This document shows positions 44,937 to 57,423 of a stretch of DNA of 64,000 nt, one piece after another. The position numbers and the translations under genes are program-made. Position 1 is the first letter of the stretch; each line of letters begins with the position of its first letter. Under the pieces are notes generated by a model. The model made no database searches and had not been told where the DNA came from. It saw nothing but the letters and a program-made list of their open reading frames with translations. Origin of the DNA: Leptodontidium sp. MPI-SDFR-AT-0119 (lineage: Eukaryota; Ascomycota; Leotiomycetes; Helotiales; Leptodontidiaceae); contig JAHLEZ010000006.1 of NCBI GenBank assembly GCA_020726505.1, positions 496,001-560,000 of the forward strand. Reading direction: 5' to 3'.

Positions 44937-46878
44937 TTACAATTTACGCCAAGACCTCTCACCACCGACATTCTCCCTGTGATTATACATTCTCTCCCCA
45001 GCCCTACCACCTCTCTCTCCAGTGTTCTCTCGCGCACTCTTCCTCTCTCGCTCCATCTCGCGTTTTTCATGATGTCCATAATTATAAACGGGAACAGGAT
45101 CGTCCTCCTTCTTGAAAGTCCATCTCTTTCCGTCGGTATGATAATCTCCTCTCCTGCCCTCGGGTCTGTACCGAAAGTATTCATCTCTGGATCCGGGCGC
45201 AGGGCCGGAACCAGGTCCAACGCTACTACCAACCGTACTCGCTGTCGACGATGCGCGCGTTCTGTTATTGGCCCCTGGCGGTCTGAGGTATCCGTCATCT
45301 CCGGAATCGGATTCGGATGAATCGGTGGTGAAGTCACGGCCTCGATCGTCGGCCGCGTCCTCGTGATGCGGTCCAGAATCAACAAAAGTATCGCCGCTCC
45401 ATCGCTTGTGACCTTGTGGTTGGCTGTTCTCTGCCCTGCCTCTGTTGTCCTCATATCTCTTCGTGCCGCCCTTTGGTATGTTGCGGTATGGCGTTTGGGT
45501 GGCATACTCGCGGTTTGGAGAAGAGCTGGGCGTGTTGTGTCGGTCGTTGTATGTGTGTTTGACGTGAGGATTCTGCTCCGGCTTCTCAGAGACATTGGAT
45601 CCGCTGTTTCGAGGAGATGTGGCGAACGGTCGTGCTGGGTGGTATTTCTTGTCTTCTCGGACTCTCGTTCCCATCTCTCGTTCCCTCTCGCGCTCAGCAG
45701 CCAACCATTCTCTCTTCCTCTTCTCCTCCTTCAAATCTTCCTCAAGTTTCATTTTGTCGATCCGCAATTTCTTCTCTTCGGCCTCCCGATCTCTTCGCTC
45801 GGCCGCGTCCCGATCTTCTTGCGCTTTTTCGGCAGCTTTCTTCTCTCGTTCCTTGAGCATAGTCGTTATCTCCGCTTCTTTGTCAGTAGCGCCTTCGATT
45901 TTGACCTTCTCTCGGAAATGTTCTAGGCAATACCTCTCCAGGACGGTCTCGTGGGCAGAGGGGCAGTTCTGGACTTTGCAGCAATCTGTGATTTTGTTAG
46001 ATTTTTTTTTTTTTTTTGGAATTGGAATTGGAAACGATTTGGGACACGTACGCTCATGGCAATGATTCTTTCCAGGGACTTTAGATCCGTGGCAGTTGTC
46101 GGTCTTGCATTCATCTGAAAAGAGTATATTAGTTGGGGCGACCAAGTTCATCGTCTTCAGAGTACTCACGCTGGTTACAGAAAAAGGCAAGCACAAGATG
46201 ATCTCCATCCCGGTTTGCCTTTCGCACGATTTGGCAGCTTATCATCGAACATTTGTCTGGAACGCAGTCAGTATTGCCGTGGCTGGTATTTCCGAAGGGA
46301 TGCGTACGGTCATCACAGAAACCCCTTCCTTGAGTGGGGTCCGCATAGTTTCGGCAGAAAGAGTACAAACACGAGTCTGCAATCATTAGTTCTAGATTCT
46401 GATTGTGACAGGATATTGAATAACTTACGTAGCTCGCAGTAAGGCAAATCATGGAACCTTGGAAGACGACAATGCTCGGAATCGCAGTTCATTGGTTCGA
46501 GAGGGGTTGTTGGTGGTGATGCTACTGGTGGGGGTGGAGAATCTGAATATCCGTCAATTGAAGATCCTGTAGGCGGTAGGAAGAATATTAACATACGAGA
46601 GCCACAATGCTCGTTGTACTTGCTCTTCCAATTCCAACATTGAGATTTGTCCCTACCAACGATCGAGCAGGAATCTATGTCGGTCAGTATACATGCCAGG
46701 CGCGAGTGAGATAGAAAGAAGACTTACGGCTGGCGCAGTACTTCGGTTTATCCTTCTGCTGATGGCCATGCTTCTTGTAATAGCGATGACGACGAGATCT
46801 TAGTTTATCACACTCATGACATTGAGGCTTGACTTCATCCTTCTTGGACGAAGGATGAACTTTGCGCGCGCCCGCCAT
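44937..46878 (-). CDS. Multi-module C-x4-C...C-x2-H/R protein with coiled coil and Arg-rich tail
   Basis: Six exons (46878-46728, 46674-46597, 46566-46429, 46376-46170, 46114-46052, 45985-44937) give 561 residues. The N-terminal 235 residues hold about seven short modules of the form C-x4-C-x(9-18)-C-x2-H/R, for example CKTDNCHGSKVPGKNHCHEH, CKVQNCPSAHETVLERYCLE and CDSEHCRLPRFHDLPYCELH. The spacing suggests small zinc-binding units. All five introns are phase 1, and every one falls in the codon of the last H/R of a module. After the modules come a charged coiled coil (about residues 240-320, REKKAAEKAQEDRDAAERRD...) and a long disordered Arg/Ser/Asp-rich tail. No named family is recognised. 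A nucleic-acid or protein-binding scaffold role is inference. Confidence 0.85.
46002..46017 (+). repeat. 16-base T run inside intron 5
   Basis: A run of 16 T on the plus strand (A on the coding strand) lies within the 66-bp fifth intron of the multi-module gene. Length may vary between isolates or be an assembly error; it is not coding. Confidence 0.9.
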
Positions 46879-46889
46879 GACGGATGCAA

Positions 46890-46989
46890 CAGGATGCAAT
46901 TCTTGACTCTTGCGTTGTAGAATAAGGCTGGGGATACAGCAGGATGCAATTCTTGACTCTTGCGTTGTAGAATGAGGCTCGGAATGCAA
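46890..46989 (+). repeat. 50-bp tandem duplication upstream of the multi-module gene
   Basis: The sequence starting AGGATGCAATTCTTGACTCT at 46891 recurs at 46941 with a 50-bp period and only a few differences near the end of the unit. It begins 12 bases before the ATG (minus strand), so it lies in the leader or core promoter. Confidence 0.9.
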
Positions 46990-49050
46990 GGCCAGCAGTG
47001 ATAGCAGTGTATTTAAGCCACCAGACCAGCGTCTTCAACAAAGAGATGGATCCGGATCAAAAAGAATGCAGGAAGCCTGAATAGAAGCAAAGAGAGGAAG
47101 GAGAAGTGGAACAGGCGGGGCGACGAAGGATATTGCTTCCTTTGATCTTCTGCAGCAACAGAGTAGTCTGGAACATGACGAGAGGGAAGAGAATGGAAAA
47201 GAACCGAATTGATATAAGGCAGGGATCTCGGTGAAGTGATGGTGTTAAAGGCAGACTTCTAGTAACAGGGTGTGTGGGAGGAGAAAGGGCATTTTCTTTT
47301 TCGTGACCGGTGAGCATGTTCGACTCGGCGACCATGGTCGACCGGGCTCTCCCAACTCAACTAAAGTACGAGGCAAGCAATTTGCGAACCATCCCGGAAG
47401 ATTGATCCTTTGTAGTAACAGATCTTCCAGTTAGAACAAGAAGGAGGGTGAGGCACCCCGTCCAAGCCGTGGAAAAGAAAGGTTTGGACTAGGTGACACT
47501 GTCAGGCTTTCTTGGGTCAAAGACCAGGTGAAAGAGATGTTTGCGGACCACATCCGAAGTACATCGCATCCTAGGAGTAACAAAGATACACACCACATTC
47601 ATAAAAGAGATCATGAAAGAAGATGAAGAGCGAGGTAATGTGCAGTGTGCGAGGTGTTGTTCCGGGTGGCGAAGGCTGAGCAGTCCGCGTGTCTGTCAAC
47701 AAAGGAACATTTCCAGGTCTGCCTAGTTGCCTCGTTACATCAACAATGAAAAAATTCAGCTGATCAAGTGCAATGATTTCGGTGTGCGGATGAAGAGGGG
47801 TAAGAGCAGCCACTGACGATGTTGGGGGCTGTTGAAGGCCGCACCGCAACGCAACGCAGCAGCAGAACAAGTTCAGTATTCTGAATCGAATTGCGTGGAT
47901 TACATGTGCAATTGAGCTTCATAACATAGGGTAAACATATGGGGGGAAGACCAAATACTCGAGATTGTGAGGAGGGATAGCCGTGATGAGGGCAACAGAA
48001 CATTGAGTGAGGGTCTGTTTGTACCGCAGCCTGACCACTGGCTCAGCTTCTTCAGCTGCTGACGATCACCACACCCTCTCGAATTTTGCGCAGTCGTTCC
48101 GGATAAACTCTAGCAACATCGCAAACCAGGTAAAAGTGCAACAATGCATGACTTTCCCGCCAACTACGCCCGGGAACGTAGTGGGAAAATGACGAGAACA
48201 AGAACTGGAACTAGGCAGGAGGGAGGGTTGCTTGCTGCACTCGTGGTGGCTGAGGGGGCATCCCATCCTTCGCTCACCGAGCAGGCCGCCTTGGTGTCGA
48301 CCTCATCGTATCGTGCACCACACACCACGCATGAGGTTGGTCAGAAAGCAAGGGAAAGAAAGAAAGAGAAAGCCGACAGAGCCTCAATGGAAGAGAAGAG
48401 AAGGAACTAGAAAGAACATCTCGACCGGTTGAGCGACAGAGAAAAGTAAGCAAACGAGGGAACCCGGTGTGATGCTCGATCACTTGATCTTGGAGACTGG
48501 TCGGACATCTCCTGAGCGGACGGTCATCATCGGTTGATCAATTCAACGTCTGGAGCATGTGAGAATGGAATTGTTGTGATGCGTTGATGATATCTGAGAG
48601 ATTGAGTCGGTGTTGATGATTGAGAATAGTGGAAAGTCGGGAGGAAAGAAAATCTACAAGGCTGCTGCCAAGACATCTAAGTCACGTTGTTCGTGCTTCG
48701 TCATGTGATAGACCCTTCATTGCAAAGGTGCTCAAGCCTACAGCGGAATAGCAGTGATGATAGATGCAGCGAGTCGAATATCGCCATTGAAAAGTCTTTG
48801 CTCGCATACCAACGGAACAGTTACCTAGGGATGCTACATACTAAGCAGCTCTGAGAGCCACGGAAAAGATGCAAAGTCAATTGTGTTTTCTGATTTAGAC
48901 GAATAGCTCCCACAAGTTTCAATATAAAGTGTCTGTTCCACCCATCGAATAGACAAGACCAACCAGATCACCTCCCAGTCGATTCGTAATTCTCATATGA
49001 ATAGACGACAGAAAGTTGCCGGTCTAATCGCCCCAGGAAAGCAGATGCAA
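46990..49050. other. Spacer between the multi-module gene and the permease gene
   Basis: About 2 kb with short frames on both strands and no domain. It is G/A-rich in parts (48340-48470). No RNA gene or repeat of note. Confidence 0.55.
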
Positions 49051-50968
49051 TCAAACACAATATCTGAAGAACAAAGCATCATCACCCTTCTCCCGATCCT
49101 CCCACTTCATCTCGTCCGTATATCCACCTGGAGCGTTAGCTCGTTCGGCACAAATGACATCACGGCGGGCGTTCTCCCGGCGGTAGTAGAATGTCATGAA
49201 GGTGGTGAGGGTAAAGGACATGGAGATGAGGGCGATGAGAACGCAATGGCCTTTGATGAACCTTGAATTTGTTTGTCAGTGGGGTCAAAAAGGATGAAAA
49301 AGAAGACCGTACCTAGGCTTGTCCTTGGTCAGGTACACGAAACCAGAGATGGCACCGCCTAGATTACCAAAGCCAACTTGCATGGCGATTCCAACACCTC
49401 GCTTTAGACCACCACCAATGTTGTTGCTGGTCCAGGCACCGATGAGAGGGACGAGCGTGTAGATACCTGTGTCATTAGCGTCATGTTGGGAGAAGGGTGG
49501 TTTTTATTTACCGGAAGCAGCTAAGAAAGTACCAGCATATTGAACATGTGGAATACCGTTGCTGACCAACATAAGTAATCCAATAATCGACAGAGCCTGG
49601 AAACCAAGCAAGAAGACACCTCGTTGTCCAGCTTTGTCAGCGGCGTAATTGCCTGCGATTGTGCAGATACAAGCAACAGCATATGGAGGGACGGTCATCA
49701 ATTGGGCCGTGTTGTTCGAGTAGCCCAGGTTGTTTATGATAGTTGGAAGGAACAGCGCAATAGAGTATAGTGGTGTAAAGAGACCGATAGTGATGAACAT
49801 CTTGACCCAGATCTTCCAATCCTTCAATGCTTGTACAACATACTTCATGCGAAATTCCTCAGAGAGACCACTGTCTTCAGACAGTCTTCGCTCAACTTCG
49901 ATACGTTCGGAGGTGGTGAGAAACGCAGCGCTATATTTGTTAGTTCGAGTTTGTAGGGTAACATGAGTACTCACGTGGCAGGGTAGTCGTTGATAGCCCA
50001 GTAAGAGAATGCACCAACGAAGAGTGTCAAAAGACCTTCGAGTATGAAGATCCAAGCCCATCCAGCTTTACCTCCAACGCCATTCATCTCGGAGATACCT
50101 CGAGCAAGGAGTCCACCGAAAGCACCTGCCGCTGTAGCAGCAGAAAAGAACAATGCCGTCCGGAAGCCAACCTCAGCTCGACGATACCACATGGTGATAA
50201 AGTAGCTGATACCTGGGAAGAGGCCACCCTCCGCAATACCAAGGAAGACTCTGCATGCAAGGAGACCGCTGAAATTGTTTATTAAGCCCATGCAAATCAT
50301 GACTATTGACCATGATACCATGATGACGGTCAACCAGACGCTTGGACGGAAACGCTTCATCATCATATTGCTTGGGATCTCGGCGGCCACGTAAAAAGGG
50401 AAGAAGATAGCCAGGGCGATGTTGTAGTCGAGACCCTTCATATTCAGGTCCTTCTCAAGGTGAACGAGACGTGCGTTTCCGACATTGGTGCGATCGAGGA
50501 AGCAGAGTCTGTGGGGGTCAGAATGGAAATGGCGAGAAGGAGACAACAGAGGACGGAGGGGAGAAGGGATGAGAGGAGAATCAGGTACATGGAAAGAGGG
50601 GAGGGGAGGACAATTGAGACAGGAGAAAAAGGAGGAAGGGGGTTAACATACAGATAAATCAAAGCCAAGAACGGAATCAAATGAAGATCCAACTTCCTAA
50701 GAAGCTTCTTGGTCTCAGCTTCACTGAAAGGAGCGGCGCTGACAGGTCGACTATCAGTTGAAGCCGTGAGATCGGTGTCCTTCTCTCGGTAGGGCGCGTT
50801 GGTCAGATCGAGGTCTCCGAGTGTAGGCGGGTGTGTTGACGTTGATGTTGAGGTTGACGCCATGGTCTCAGTGTTTGGCGATGGGTTCTTGGTGTTGGTG
50901 TTGTTGACGTTGATGGATCTGGTGGACGAGAGTGATTTGGTGGAAGTCTCGTCGACCCAGTTTCGCAT
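49051..50968 (-). CDS. MFS permease of the DAL5/TNA1 (anion:cation symporter) type
   Basis: Five exons (50968-50652, 50508-49975, 49930-49512, 49466-49313, 49261-49051) give 544 residues. A Ser/Thr-rich cytosolic tail of about 90 residues precedes KLDLHLIPFLALIYLLCFLDRTNVGNARL, which contains the LDRxNxGNA signature of this family. About twelve membrane segments follow, with FPFYVAAEIPSNMMMKRF, RVFLGIAEGGLFPG (motif between segments 4 and 5), ILEGLLTLFVG and, late, LVPLIGAWTSNNIGGGLKRG. The C-terminus is hydrophilic. Family members import organic anions such as allantoate, nicotinate, pantothenate or biotin precursors with protons at the plasma membrane. The particular substrate is not shown. 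All splice joins are in phase and no lesion is seen. Confidence 0.93.
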
Positions 50969-52903
50969 GATGATGGTACGAGGTGAGGGTGGGATGTCTT
51001 GGGGTGGGTGGGTTTTGTTTTATATGGGCGAGGCGACGATTCGATCTCGGCGTGAATCAGGTCGGTCTATACCTTGCTTGACACCTTGTGGTTCCTGACA
51101 GGTCATGGATTGGAGATACAGCCCTTGTGTTTTGGAAGGTGAGGGGATGTTGGGGGAAGAGAGGAGAGGAGGACAGATGAGGGTAACGAGAGATGAGGTG
51201 AGGTGAGGTGAAGGTGGTGGTGTTGAACACCAGCAGGGAAGGCAAGGACAGGCCAAAATGAGGCGAAACATAGCAAGAAGGAATGAACCACCAGCAGCTG
51301 TTTCGCATTGATTCCACATCCACTCGGATCCAGTCTCTCCCTTTACCATATTAAACAATAAATATCTTGTTGTTCACTCATCTTTGCATTACTCTCCAGA
51401 CTCTCCAGACTCTCCAGATTCCCATCATCGCCAGTCCACAGCACTCACCTATCCCAATCCCAAGGCAATGATCATCTCGTTACACAGTCACACACACAGA
51501 CGGCTTTCGACTCAACTCTCCACGCCTCGAAACTCAGCTATCCGACCCATGCCAGCCCATTGGAAAGCTGAGGGAGGAGAGGGCAGTAGCAACCGAGCCG
51601 ACCTCGAGGTTCCGTGACACAACAGAGACCTGAATGCCCAATCCACCACCTCACACATTCCTACCCACCTACCTACCTGTGAAGAAACAAGCATCGTCAG
51701 CTTCACCAGATCACACAACACTCCTGTCGTCCCACCACGTGATTCTATCTTTGGTCGCTACCCAGATATTGTCGTAGGTGGTTGGATATCTGTAACTTTT
51801 CTTCTTATAGACCTCCTGGATGAAGAAGCAACAATGTCGATCAATCGATCAATCTACTCTACTCTACCCCGAACCGGATTCCCAGAACCCGATCAACTAA
51901 AGTACCTAGGTACTCTCCGGGAATGGCTTCATCGCTCCGGACCACGCATCTCTTCCGTTAGATGCCAGATGATCCAGATGGTGTCACCCGATTCAACAGC
52001 GATGCGGCAGGTACCCGTGAATGGGTTGGCACGTTGCGGCGGGAAGTAGCATCCGAGTCAACAAATCATCACGGCAATGTACTTAGGTAGGTAATGAACG
52101 AACCTGAGACGAGTGGGAGTTGAAGCAGAAGCAGGGAAAGATCAACCGGCCCGAGTTTCGAATACTCAATTCAGAGTTGAAGAAGGTATACAGTCCATTG
52201 CGGTGTATTACACACCCTCTTCTTGTGTACTTTGTCATGTACATTCTCCACGATGTTGATGTTCCATTGCATTGTACCGTACTGTGCTGTATGCATTGCA
52301 TTGCGTTCATTGTATTGCATCGGCGAATTGTAAGGTTCCTTCTCACCGCCGTTTCTCTCTCCTTTTCTCCTATCTTAGTAGTGGTACAGCACTGATATAT
52401 CCTGGAGATAACTGGTAAGTCACAGGATCTACTCGAGTATATCCACTTTGAGGTCATCGACGTGGCGTGCGCTATGTTACCTGCGTCTTCATCGTTCCAG
52501 TCCAGTTCAGTCCTCGGCGGAACCTTTGGCTTCGAGATGCCGGGGAAACGGTTCCGTGCTGCACTGGTGTGTTCTATTCAGAATTCAAACATTCTATTGA
52601 CGGGTACTTGAGTCTGATGACGATGTATGATTCAGGTCCCACTCAGCCAGAAACTGCGGTGACGTGCATGGAAGGTGTCTTGAATCCGACCGAGTTGGTG
52701 GATTGGGAAGACAAGTCGGCGATGATCATGGGAAGTGAGGTCTGGAAACGTCTGGATGGACGGGACAACTTCGGACAAGGACTACAAGTACCTTCGCCTG
52801 AGGCTCGACACTGTCAAGCGAGGCAGAAACAAATCATCGCGTCTTCTCAGCGCGTCTGCTCACCAAGAACACAAGACACACGAATCCGAATTGACAACAC
52901 ACC
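50969..52903. other. Divergent spacer of the permease and PSF2 genes
   Basis: Almost 2 kb holding both promoters. Repeats include GGTGA units near 51195-51215 and three copies of CTCTCCAGA at 51391-51417. Frames in it are short and without domains. Confidence 0.55.
51391..51417 (+). repeat. Three tandem copies of a 9-bp unit
   Basis: CTCTCCAGA is repeated three times in the leader or promoter region upstream of the permease gene. Minor slippage-type repeat. Confidence 0.9.
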
Positions 52904-53803
52904 ATGGCATTACCACTGCAGCCCGGCCTGACACCAGCAGAGGTGGCATTTCTCTGTGAGATGGAGATGATCACCGTGGTACCCCGACAACGGCTCGAAA
53001 GCCTCAATCTTCTTGCTGTGAGTTTCGACCCCGCCAACCCCTCCATTGACTCTTCTCCAGCTCACACCACCAACTCATTGCCCATTCTTGCAAGACACAA
53101 CCTCAGTCCCTACCGCAACAATTCCACCCCCCAACTCAGTTTCAATCCCAGTCCTATCTTTAACATCGAACCTGATTCTAATTCTGATTTCCAGGGCCCA
53201 ACACCAACCCTCCGCCCTCCACACCGAGCCACCATCCCCCTCTGGCTGGCCCTCCTCCTCAAACGTCAACGACGAGCGAACATCCTCCCTCCACCCTGGC
53301 TCCTCCCTTCTTCCCTCGACCAGATACTCAAGCACGAAACCGAAATATCACCACAGACATTTTCGCCTCCCCCACCGCACCCGTACGCCATCTCCGTCCG
53401 ACCCTCCCACACAGACACCACCTCTCCGCCCTTCCTCCCTTCCTCGACCGCCGACGCACCCCCAGATTACCTACCTTACCACTGGCTCGAACTAGGCGAG
53501 GTCCTGCTCGAAGCCTGCTCAGACGATATCCCTGATCCGGGGCGCGTGCGTACGCTATTAAGGGATTTGAGGGAAGTGAGGATGGCGAAGATGAGGGCTA
53601 GTATTAGAGATTTGGAGGGGGGAGGGGTTTCGAGTCTCAGGGGCGTGGGAGCTATGGAGGTTGCAGAGGGGAGAGGGTTTATTGTTGGTGTGATGGATGG
53701 GTTGAGGAAGTTGGGTGCTAGCAGGGAGGTAGCGAGACGGGAGAGGGATGAGCTGGGTGCGGATGGGGAGGGAAGTGAGGATGAGGAGATGGGGTTGGAG
53801 TAG
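52904..53803 (+). CDS. PSF2: GINS complex subunit PSF2
   Basis: Two exons (52904-53017, 53195-53803) give 240 residues. The start [37 protein letters not shown] and the following [36 protein letters not shown] are diagnostic for PSF2; the intervening 177 bases split this conserved block and have GTGAGT...CCAG borders, so they are an intron. [23 protein letters not shown] and the [14 protein letters not shown] helix follow. The tail is acidic. PSF2 with SLD5, PSF1 and PSF3 forms GINS, which joins MCM2-7 and CDC45 as the replicative helicase in the nucleus. The intron is a multiple of three and stop-free, so unspliced RNA could encode a 299-residue form with an insert after residue 38. Confidence 0.95.
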   Translation: MALPLQPGLTPAEVAFLCEMEMITVVPRQRLESLNLLAVSFDPANPSIDSSPAHTTNSLPILARHNLSPYRNNSTPQLSFNPSPIFNIEPDSNSDFQGPTPTLRPPHRATIPLWLALLLKRQRRANILPPPWLLPSSLDQILKHETEISPQTFSPPPPHPYAISVRPSHTDTTSPPFLPSSTADAPPDYLPYHWLELGEVLLEACSDDIPDPGRVRTLLRDLREVRMAKMRASIRDLEGGGVSSLRGVGAMEVAEGRGFIVGVMDGLRKLGASREVARRERDELGADGEGSEDEEMGLE

Positions 53804-56800
53804 GGCTGTGGTGGGTTAGAAGGAGATAGTTGCATAGCGGGGAGTATAACATATATGGGAGGGCGTTTGGGGGGGATATACCATTTTGATAAGTTGCGAG
53901 GGATGCTGCATTAGAGGGCACGGAATGCCAAATTTCGGGCAAATAGACTACTTCGAACCTCTCTAACTCTAGAGGTATAGAATAGATAAGTCTACGAACA
54001 CCGCTTCCACAAGTCCCCCCCAACCCCTCACCCACTCTTTAGCACACTCACATCATATCCCATCTCTAAACGATATTCAACTTAACCCCCTTCACTCCGC
54101 TTCCCCAAGCTCCCTCCACTTCACCTCCCCAAAACAACTGATCAATTAATTGGGTTTTTTCTTTTTCTGGTTTCGACGGGCTATTGTAAACATGAGGTTC
54201 CATTCAATGAAATCCACTATTTCTATTAATTGAATATTGTGATGGTGAATTTCAATTGATTTTTCAAGTTCACTTGAAGCAGTGAAGGGTAAGGAGGTTC
54301 ATGTGCGCAGTACACACGCATACTTACAAAACGGACAAATACTAGCACGAGACAGACATCACTCCCCGTCCAGAAGACGGGCGCTAGACTGCTGCGGTAA
54401 GGAGCCCCATATCCGAGATATAAATACGAACGTCGACCTCGGATGACCGATTTTCCTGTCCTTATCGGTAGGATGAGTCTATAACCACTGTACATTGTAG
54501 ATTTCGTCAGTCTGTCTGGCTGACTTGGTGCAAATTGGTATAAGAAGTCTAAAATTTTGTATGCTATACGTAATTTAGATTAGGGACACGCTCTATTTTG
54601 GACTTTGCAGATCACTTCGGAGGGTAAAGATGCTGGAAGGGGTTTTTAGGTGTCGGCTCTGTTGTCATCTACCTTTCTATCTTCGATTCTCTTACATTAT
54701 ATCCTTACACTACCGAGCTTTATCCATTTTGAAAGAAAAGAAAACCAAATGGCGAGTCTTCTTTCTCTTTTATCGATTTCGAATTACTTGCACTTAAAGA
54801 GAGTTCGGTTGGTCTAGTTACCAAAAGCTGGCAAGAGTACAAGATTATATCAGTTCTATTGTTATAGATCCGTTTTGAATCACTTAATTCACTCTCTGTG
54901 TATGAACAACTAGGTTCTGAAGTAGAAGCCAAGTTTGTAAATATAACCGTCGCTGAATATGAATAAATAGCACCGTAGCAGCTTGGAGTATGGAATAAGT
55001 TACAAAGAATGGGTCACAAAAGATATAAAGTCGCTGAGGACTTCTGGAGCATTGTAGGAAGAAAATTATGAATTAGGTATCCAAAACAAAGAAGGATGTT
55101 TAGGAACTCAAGTTTTGAAGAGGCTTATTCTCATTGGATAGAGCTCAGAGGTCTTGATTAGTTCCTGGGTGACGATTATTCCTATGTCGCCAATCGTTTT
55201 CGTTCTGTCATTCTTATTTCACTACCGTCTGTCTTTCTACCATCAAAACCGACGCTGAAACCTCGAGTCTCTATTTCCATAGAACGTATGTATCTTTTGG
55301 TAACTAGTTTAAAGATTCAATCCAGGAAGTCTACTTCGTACGAAGCGGTTGTGTAGCTCGATACCAGAAGAGCTGGCCAACTGGTTTGAACGAGAGGCCG
55401 ATAGAAATTTGTAAAAATTTATGAGGGGCATTGAAACTGTACGTTAAAATAGCTTTATGTCTCTCCAAATTACTGTTTTGGACGAGTTAGACCCCTTATG
55501 ATTAGTTCTGGATGTGTGGTTGCATTTACTTCTGAAATGGCTTACCTATAACTCCTGAGACCCTCTTGTTGGTTTGCTGGGTTTAATAGATGGGTAGACA
55601 ACCCCCCACTCGGCCCAGCTGTATATAAGATCTCATTCTCGCATTCTGAGCAACTATGAACAGAAACGAAAGAGATGTAGTTAGCAATCTATGGAGGAGA
55701 TTTACCACTCATTACCAGGCGGTCCAGTTCAAAAACGCAGTCTTTCCAAACAAAGTGCTCTCCATTCTTCTTACCTCTTGCCCATTTCTGGCTACCCCGA
55801 CGGTACCACATCTTAATATATCAGATTGGGCAGTCTGAAGCAAGAAGTGTTGTCATCTTCGACTTCGCCGTCATTTTCCCACCTGTATCGAACTCGATCG
55901 GGAACACCCCACAAATAAACGACGTAAGAAGAGGTACAAGGATCTCTTCATCCTTACATGTATTCTCACTAATATCCTACTGGAGTGAAGATTTCTCATT
56001 CTTCGTGAGGATTCAGTCGAGACCACCCACCAGTGAGAGAATTTCATTGAATAGTATGAGCTGGAGTACTAGGAAACTGGGGGGCTTATCCCCTTAACTG
56101 CCACCAGAAACACCCTCCTGTGAGCCCTGTAATGATAGGCTGTCTTAGCGAGAAGGCCCTAATAATTGTTAGCTACTACAGCAATGATCAGCACACGTGC
56201 CCTGTGGCGAGGTGCTCATGGCAGTTAAGGGATATAGGGGATATAGTTTCCACCCTGTGCCACCTCGCCTGCTTTGATTTGTTATTGACGGTTCAGAGAT
56301 ATTCGCTTTCACAACGGGTTTATGCAGTGAATTTGATGTTAAATTCCTTGATAATGGTGATCTGGTCGAGTTGAAGAATTTTCATCAAATGAATACCGTT
56401 CTGGTTCAAAATGTCGACGTCCCCTTTACAAAGCCTAAATCTTACTGCATAAGGGAATGTGCATGCTTCTAGAATCTAGAACATGGAAAAGCGCGGCAAT
56501 GGAGATGCGGCGTGTAATAGTGTCAATCTGCACGAGTGGGGTGTCTCTATGTTGCCGGAAAAATTCGCTGGTGCTAGTTGTGTTGGAGCGATCGCAAGAA
56601 AGTTTAAGAGATAAATTGTGAATTAGTAGGTTAGTCCTGGATTAAATTTCCTTCGATGGAAGGTTGTTTGTTGTCATTGGTTGGGCGATGCCACTCAAAT
56701 GTTATGTTATCAATTTATAGTTCTGGGAACAGGGAAGGTCTTGGTAGAGCTTTGACTGGAAGTTTGATTTGCAGTCAAAAGGTGAGGCAGAAATTCAAAA

Positions 56801-57423
56801 TCGCAAGACCTTTCCTAATATATTCGCCCTTCTAAATATTGTAAGTGAATATTTTCTAGGCACTCTCCACCGAGAGCAAGCGAGAAAACAGAGGAAAGTA
56901 ATAACGCCATTCAACAAGAAGGTAAGTAAATAACTCTTCCCGAAACAAAGACCAGACATCAATGCATCCCTATTCTATTCTTATCTCTTAGCCTCCGTGC
57001 AATCCACATCGACAGTCAACATTTGCCGAAAGCTTCATTATCACCCGACCTCGCTTAACCCCTGACCACCCAAACAGGCTGCAAATCTTCATTAATATAC
57101 AGCAAATCTAAACCCCAAACCAGGAAGCAAGAACATGTTAATCGGACCAAAACCCTTTACCCAATACCCAATGTCTTTCCAGCAGCGTCGTAGTGTATAT
57201 ATAGTGGTCGCGCGGGGAAGTACTTTCTTGAACGTTTGTTGTGGGGATCGAATTTACCCCTCGTGCCTGACACATAGAATTAGCCAAGGATGTTATATGA
57301 CATCCTAAGTGAGTTTCTAGCCAAGGGGTTTCTCTGCATATAAACACCTGTTCCGTTCTCTGTACTGGAAATACGTTGATCTAGATTTAAGCACCAAGAA
57401 AGATTTATTTTTCATTCCCTAGC
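53804..57423. other. Long gene-free spacer
   Basis: About 3.6 kb with short frames only (such as 54226-54495 minus, 56120-56374 plus). It is AT-rich from 54500 to 56900. I looked for tRNA-like and element-like sequences and saw none. The last 200 bases should contain the promoter of the secreted lectin-like gene. Confidence 0.55.

Noticed and set aside
44979..46065. Several plus-strand and other-frame open frames of 100-260 residues
   Set aside because: Shadows of the charged, low-complexity last exon of the multi-module gene.
48144..48432. Overlapping 66-88 residue plus-strand frames
   Set aside because: Low-complexity Arg/Lys-rich readings of a purine-rich tract; no evidence of a gene.
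54226..54495. 89-residue minus-strand frame in the long spacer
   Set aside because: No domain or splice partner; isolated in AT-rich sequence.
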